The notes under the pieces: generated by a model
What the model saw: the letters and a program-made list of their open reading frames with translations, nothing else
The model's database searches: none
Told to the model about the DNA's origin: nothing
Shown: positions 59,315-64,000 of the stretch, in pieces
How positions within the stretch are numbered: the first letter of the stretch is position 1
How the letters are laid out: every line of letters starts with the position of its first letter
From: Culex pipiens pallens
Lineage: Eukaryota > Arthropoda > Insecta > Diptera > Culicidae
Assembly (NCBI RefSeq): GCF_016801865.2
Contig: NC_068939.1
Coordinates: 133,457,116 to 133,521,115, forward strand
Direction: 5' to 3'
Length of the DNA stretch: 64,000 nt
Position numbers and translations under genes: made by a program

Positions 59315-60960
59315 CTCTTTAAAAAAATTAACAAAATAAAATACCTGAGTAAAAAAAATAACTGTCGTTTTTTTTATACAAAAGCAGTTTTTTGCTAACA
59401 AAAAAAAAATTTGGTGGTTTTTATTTATTTTTTAGTGTTATGCATTATCTAAAGCAAGAGCAGTTCCTCTGAAAAATAAAATAAAAAATGCAGCAGCAAC
59501 AATTTTTTTGAGTTGTTGCATTCTTTGACACATTTCCAACCAAATGAATTTTTCAAAAAATCTTTTTTATTTGAACGTGTCAATTTCTATGTTGTCTTTA
59601 CAGAATAAATTTCATTTATTTCTTTGTGGTAATGTTTGATTCAATCATGAAAAAAAAAGTTGATAGGTTTTGCAATTTTAAAACTTTGGCAGTTTCTTAA
59701 TTAATCCCAAAATAAACTGCTGAGTGTATGCTTCCTTTATAAAATGCAAAGTCTTTTAAATTAAAAAGATGTGAAAATAATATTCTTTGAGAGATTTTTT
59801 TCTTCGGGTTTTGCATTCAATTAAATGCAATGTATTTCGAAAAAAGTTAAGTCATTTCTATCAAAATTGAAAAGATTCAAGGAAAAAGCATTATTCCCAA
59901 TCCAAGATTTCCTGGAAATCTCAGGTGTCCTAATAAAATTATTTCAAGTGTTATTTAAGACGTACACAATCATCAAGCGCATCAGTCTATTTCAAAAGCC
60001 CACACTCCTATGGATAATAATTTCAGAATTGCTGCAAAGGTGACATTTGAGGTGATTCAGAAAAGCTGTCTGGAAAGTGCTCCTATTTCCGCCAGAGTTC
60101 TCATTAATTATGTTTACGTCGTTAGACAACATAAATCTTAAGTATATCAAGTGCTCTTAATTTGCACCTTTTCCCGCCATAACGAGCGTCAGGTTTTTGC
60201 GCGGGTAAGACATTGTTGACGTTCTGCACCAGACTAATAATATCAAATGATAACAATGCATCACACCATGCGAGAGTGCGGGTTTGGGTTGTTGCGAATA
60301 TGACCATCAAAACACCTTTCCCGGCGACGCTCTGCAACCTTATACAAAACACGATAATAAACAACGCAATATCCTGCGAGAAGGACAATTACTCCTTTTT
60401 TTTATTCTAGCGCCATTAAAATGAGGCGGGAAACGTGAAGATAAGTGCCATACCGTCTCCTCGTGGTTTCTTCGTTGTTTAGATGCAAAGGTGCAAAAGG
60501 AACCGAAATCAACGACGCAATAATGTGAAATGACAGTGGGGAAATTCGTCGCGTATTTAGCTTCTTTCAAAACTGTTTCGAAAAATTACAATAAGTTTTG
60601 TTTTGTTCATTTTTAATAGTACTCAAGTACTCATTTTGGAGGAATATTCAGAATTTTTTGACAAATTTCAAACTCCATGGTCCCACAGTACGAAAATCCT
60701 GTGCACTTCCCGCCAGTTTTTCCACGCGTCAACAGCGCACACGTGCACCAGACATCGGACACCTCTTGGTGCTGGCGTCCCACCGTTGCAGAAGCTTTAT
60801 GGCGATGAATGAAATATCGCTCGGTCGTCGTACGATGGCTAGTACTCATAGTCTAGTGCGGAGTCTAGAAACTGCAACGCAAAATAAACAAGACTTCTCC
60901 GCCCGAGCAGACGGAAATAACTTGGGAAGGTCAGTTTTTGATATTGTGAGAAGATCAAAA
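59315..60960. other. AT-rich then GC-balanced unique sequence
   Basis: 59630-59780 is faintly similar to the left arm of the 38693 element. At 60100-60960 there are competing frames on both strands. On the minus strand a good acceptor (TATTTTGCGTTGCAG, exon start 60871) precedes an ATG at 60849 with a 72-codon frame to 60631. It could be a later exon of the unit at 61523-62874, but its product is unrecognised. Confidence 0.35.
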
Positions 60961-60963
60961 TCC

Positions 60964-61200
60964 GTTATTGGAATGATCGGATTAGTTGTTAAAATAACAA
61001 ATTTCAATAACAAAGATTTGTTCGAAAAATAACTCAAATTGTTATTGCTCTGTTATTGCAATAACATACTAATAACATAGAATCCAGAACAATACAATAA
61101 CAAGGTTAGTTATTCTGAGCGGTGGATGGGGAGCACCCAAATAACAAAAACTGTTATTTGTATGGATTGATTGCATAACAAAAAGTGTTATTATTTTATC
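60964..61200. repeat. cluster of GTTATT / AATAAC motifs
   Basis: About a dozen GTTATT or AATAAC words in both orientations, including the palindrome GTTATTGCAATAAC, arranged as a decayed foldback. It lies in what would be an intron if the 60871 exon belongs to the minus-strand unit. Confidence 0.5.
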
Positions 61201-61728
61201 ACATGGAAAGCTATATCCCTAGCAGAATATTACACCGATCTCTTTGTTAAAAATGCGTACGAAGTTCACCAAATAAAGTAAACTCTTTTTCCATTTTTGT
61301 TGGCATGTGTTACTAAAGGCAGATTTGATCTGACTTGTAATTTGCTTAGCAGAAAGAAGCCATAACAATGAAGGCATGTTTGTTGTATAAAATTAACGTT
61401 TTTAATTAATGAAAGTTTAGTTTCAATAGTTTAATTTAATCCTTTTAGCACGTTTCATGTTTTTTTTTCTTTTCTGAAAAGTAGAATACTTTGTCTTAGA
61501 TTGAAATGAATAAATTACTCACCCAAACCAAATGTTTGATGTTCTGCTGGAAAGCCTAGTAGACAGCTAGATAATTTTACTGCCGGCTGAGATATTATCC
61601 TCCGTTAAATATTGAATTCACCTATAAAAGAAAAAAAAATATATCACAAAGTGTCATGTTCCTTTAAATACATACACTTATCTAAAAGCAAACTCCAACT
61701 TCTTCGGCTGCCGCTGGTTATGAGCGAC

Positions 61729-62131
61729 TTAACGGAGCTTCCGGAAATATATGCGGCAGGAGAACAGTGATGTTGTCGCTGGACAGTTCAAACTACAGCT
61801 CGAGTTTGGCCGTGGAAAAGAGCTCCAGACTTTGTGCTGGCAAAAAACGTCTGCGTTATCGACTGACCAATAGTTCTGAATCCAGCTGACATGGCCGCAT
61901 TCCAATCTAAAATCGAAAATATATTATAATAATAGTTTGTTTACTTTCCAGCAGCTTTGCCGACGAGACAACTCACCTCGAAATCCTTTTTCCTTCGTCG
62001 TAGTCGTTCTGCAGGTAGATGCCGCCCGCTATTAAATTACCTCCGGTGCCCCAAAAGGTTGATGCACTTGGGCCTAGATGTGATCGTCTTCTTCTTATTC
62101 GAAGCCTTCGTCCAATGCCAGCTGTCGTCAT
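61729..62131 (-). CDS. 110-codon ORF spanning a 70-nt intron, unknown protein
   Basis: The start ATG is at 62131-62129 (context GGGCCATGAC). It runs 155 nt to the donor at 61977, joins in phase across the 70-nt intron to 61906, and ends with TAA at 61731-61729: 333 nt in total. The N-terminal third is Arg-rich (RRLRIRRRR), followed by a Gly-rich hydrophobic patch (FWGTGGNLIAGG). The C-terminal part has several Cys and Trp. There is no clear membrane segment or known domain. A second frame in exon 3 (starting WNAAMSAGF) is also open for 38 codons and looks equally protein-like but is out of phase, so the unit may be a decayed gene or non-coding. At least one exon lies after the stop, which would favour decay of the mRNA. 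Confidence 0.3.
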
Positions 62132-62165
62132 GGCCCAAAGGCGACTTTTTCAGATTGCGATCAGA

Positions 62166-62270
62166 TTTATTCCATATCTGAAAATCAATTAGAAATGCGA
62201 AATCATAAACATAAACATTGCAACCAATTAGAAAGGCGAAATCATAAACATAAACATTGCAACCACCCAT
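62166..62270. repeat. 38-bp tandem duplication
   Basis: AATTAGAAA-GCGAAATCATAAACATAAACATTGCAACC occurs twice in a row (about 62188 and 62226). It overlaps the 3-prime end of intron 1 of the minus-strand unit, and the acceptor lies just beyond it. Confidence 0.85.
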
Positions 62271-62387
62271 TTTTTCTAATTTCCGGAAGCGTTCCAGATG
62301 CTCAAGTAAACAAAGCTGAAATAGCTGTTAACTTTTCAAGCAAAAAAGAAAGAACCATTGTCTTTTGCAAGAAGAACATTTTCAAAG

Positions 62388-62511
62388 TTTTTGGTACCCT
62401 CAGCAAACGTCAAATCAACACAAAATGCTGCCGGATCTTTTTCCGGATCTCTCCCGGAAAAGATCCGGCAGCATTTTTGTATGGTCTGACGTTTGCGGAG
62501 GGTGCCGAAAA
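62388..62511. repeat. small near-perfect hairpin inside intron 1
   Basis: The arms carry GCAAACGTCA and AAAATGCTGCCGGATCTTTT with their inverses around a seven-base centre at about 62449. Size and structure suit a MITE. It is bounded by GTACC/GGTGCC-like ends. Confidence 0.75.
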
Positions 62512-62841
62512 AGGTAAACAAATCGCTTCAGGCATCGGCCAATTCAAACTTGAAAGCATTATTGCCAGAGCTTCCCGTGGAAATTCAAAACACTTTTTAT
62601 CAAACCGAAAGGAACCTACCTTTAAGTTGAGCAACACCGGCAACCCTTGCAATTGCCCTCGTCCGGGAAGATGATCAGGTTTAGCTCGGTGATGTTTTCG
62701 GTGTACCGGCCCACCGTTTCCTTAGCCAAATTTATCCACCTGCAACAAATTGTTGATAATTTTTCACACCGATCGATATGTTTTTTGGTTTCGCTGAAAG
62801 TAAACACAAGCACAACCGTAATAAAACTCGGTTCTGCACCC

Positions 62842-62880
62842 GCGATTCCCGACGAAACGAAATAAAAACCGACTGATGAT
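62842..62880 (-). promoter_or_regulatory. candidate initiator plus DPE core promoter
   Basis: Minus-strand TCATCAGTCGG contains the arthropod initiator TCAGTC, with its A at 62874. Counting that A as +1, positions +28 to +32 read AATCG, a 4/5 match to the DPE consensus RGWYV at the canonical spacing. There is no TATA box. Just upstream are GATCGAGCGGATCGAG-type repeats and AACGTCAAAACGG. Confidence 0.45.
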
Positions 62881-62999
62881 AAACAAACCGCGACTCGATC
62901 CGCTCGATCGCATTTTCTGTTTTGTTGTGACCGTTTTGACGTTTCGCGCTGGAGAAGCGAATGAAAGAGAGAGAGTGCGAAAAGTGTTGCGCGTTGCAA

Positions 63000-63130
63000 G
63001 CAAAATTAAAATGCAGTAAAATTGTTTTTATATTTAAAAAAAATCAATGATGAATTTAATTGTTAACAATCGCCATATCAATTCGGTCATAAATTTCAAA
63101 AGTATTTTTTTATTTAACATTTAAGCTAAA
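63000..63130. other. AT-rich spacer
   Basis: Nothing is recognised. Confidence 0.5.
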
Positions 63131-63221
63131 TTTTAAGACCCAATTTACATTGTTTTGCTCCCAAATAGCTTTACTTGCTTTGACCGTACACGAGAGGCCA
63201 TCTTTGCTGAAGTTTGCAAGA

Positions 63222-63373
63222 AGTCAAGCAAAACAATGTAAAGGGGCCAATGTGAGTTTGTAAACAAAGAGTCTATCCTGCTCACTTCTAATGTAAACAT
63301 CCACTGACGTGAGCAGGATAGACTCTTTGTTTACAAAGTCACATTGGCCCCTTTACATTGTTTTGCTTGAAGT
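63222..63373. repeat. palindromic element
   Basis: Arms of about 65 bp (TCAAGCAAAACAATGTAAAG and ACAAAGAGTCTATCCTGCTC with their inverses) flank a spacer of about 20 bp. An additional inverted ACATTGTTTTGCT word at 63147 suggests an older, larger foldback from about 63134. Confidence 0.8.
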
Positions 63374-63524
63374 TTGTTTTGATTGTTTTGACAGCTCAGC
63401 GGAGCACGGGTTGTAGGATGGTTCCAAACGAGGTTCCAAACAACAAATATCGCGTCATGAAAAAAAAACTTATCAGACTTTCGCAATCCTTATTTAATAA
63501 TCTAGCTTACAACATTTATTATTC

Positions 63525-63686
63525 AATTCTGGAGTTTTTTTTGAAAAGGTCCTATAAACCAAATTTTCATTTTTTGCTTTTTGGGTGTTTTTAGAACCGC
63601 CTTGAGTCAGGGGTATTCAAAAACACCCAAAAAGCAAAAAATGAAAATTTGGTTTATAGGACCTTTTCAAAAAAAACTCCAGAATT
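63525..63686. repeat. foldback element, GGTCCTATAA family, long-arm version
   Basis: Arms of 68 bp are perfect inverted copies beginning AATTCTGGAGTTTTTTTT and containing AAAGGTCCTATAAACC, around a spacer of about 26 bp. Confidence 0.85.
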
Positions 63687-63705
63687 TTACATTTATATTA
63701 TAGAT

Positions 63706-63830
63706 TTCTAGAATTTTTTTTATCAAGTCCTATAAACATATGCAACACAATAGCTTTTTTTAAAAAGGTCCAATAAACTATTATGTTTCATATGTTTATA
63801 GGACCTATTCAAAAAAAAAAACTCTGGAAT
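63706..63830. repeat. foldback element, GGTCCTATAA family, compound
   Basis: TTCTAGAATT-T-run and A-run-CTCTGGAAT ends enclose two hairpin-like GTCCTATAAACATATG segments in opposite orientation, as if two copies joined head to head. It lies 19 bp from the previous copy. Confidence 0.75.
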
Positions 63831-64000
63831 TTTATTCACCATTATCTAAAACTGAGTTTATCATCAATTACTCAAAATTGGGTAAATGATTTGCCCATTA
63901 TATAATATCTGTAGGAAATGTTTAAGAAATCTGTAAAAAAAATTGCCTAATTGCATGACAGCGAAAACGTCAAGAAAAAAAAAAAAAAGATCAAAACAAT
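63831..64000. other. AT-rich window end
   Basis: No feature is seen. Confidence 0.5.

Larger units (their letters stand above)
61523..62874 (-). other. candidate spliced transcription unit, four exons
   Basis: Minus strand. Exon 1 is 62874-62620 (initiator to donor AAAG|GTAGGT). Intron 1 is 442 nt, ending TAATTGATTTTCAG. Exon 2 is 62177-61977 (donor CGAG|GTGAGT). Intron 2 is 70 nt, ending TTTTCGATTTTAG. Exon 3 is 61906 to about 61676 (donor GTATGT). Intron 3 is about 54 nt, ending TTTTTTTCTTTTATAG. Exon 4 is 61621-61523 (donor GG|GTGAGTAA). Intron sizes suit a mosquito and every junction is GT-AG. Exons are GC-balanced, introns AT-rich. It may be a small-protein gene, a lncRNA or the leader exons of a larger gene continuing leftward. 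No homologue is recognised. Confidence 0.5.

Overview
This window looks like non-coding nuclear DNA from an insect, most likely a culicine mosquito (Culex or a close relative). The evidence is AT-rich background, very dense non-autonomous DNA transposons with 8-bp or TA target-site duplications, tRNA-related SINE-like repeats, 50-70 nt intron-like gaps in the few gene-like stretches, and a dispersed repeat at 16500-16760 that I recall as abundant in Culex (from memory, not searched). I see no bacterial or viral gene, no rRNA, no CRISPR array and no recognisable protein family. Most long reading frames are artefacts of tandem repeats or are unsupported.

Layout. 1-7.0 kb: AT-rich sequence with a GCGTCCA-ended hAT-like element (1014-2200), a truncated sister copy (2339-2718), a small foldback, and a tRNA-bearing repeat split by another hAT-like insertion. 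7-14 kb: mostly unique DNA with a candidate plus-strand promoter and leader exon (8341-8781), an 8-bp tandem array (11408-11963) and two weak plus-strand exon candidates. 14-29 kb: TIR elements and foldbacks, including a 1.8-kb inverted repeat at 18165-19958. 29-32 kb: more GC-balanced unique DNA. 32-42 kb: a nested hAT-like element with a perfect 8-bp target duplication, motif clusters and further TIR elements. 42.5-44.0 kb: two opposite-orientation arrays of one octamer. 48.2-53.0 kb: a compound satellite (144-bp repeat with higher-order structure, then two octamer arrays, then a 153-bp repeat). 53-60 kb: foldbacks and TIR elements. 61.5-62.9 kb: the best gene candidate, a minus-strand spliced unit with a well-formed initiator/DPE promoter, four exons and a 110-codon ORF of unknown function. 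63-64 kb: more foldbacks.

How it works together. Nearly all recognisable content is repeat biology: non-autonomous elements nested in each other, and tandem arrays of which all five microsatellite-scale blocks have an 8-bp period. None of the DNA elements carries a recognisable transposase, so they would need enzymes supplied from elsewhere. The candidate transcription units rest on splice-site and promoter grammar alone and need RNA evidence.
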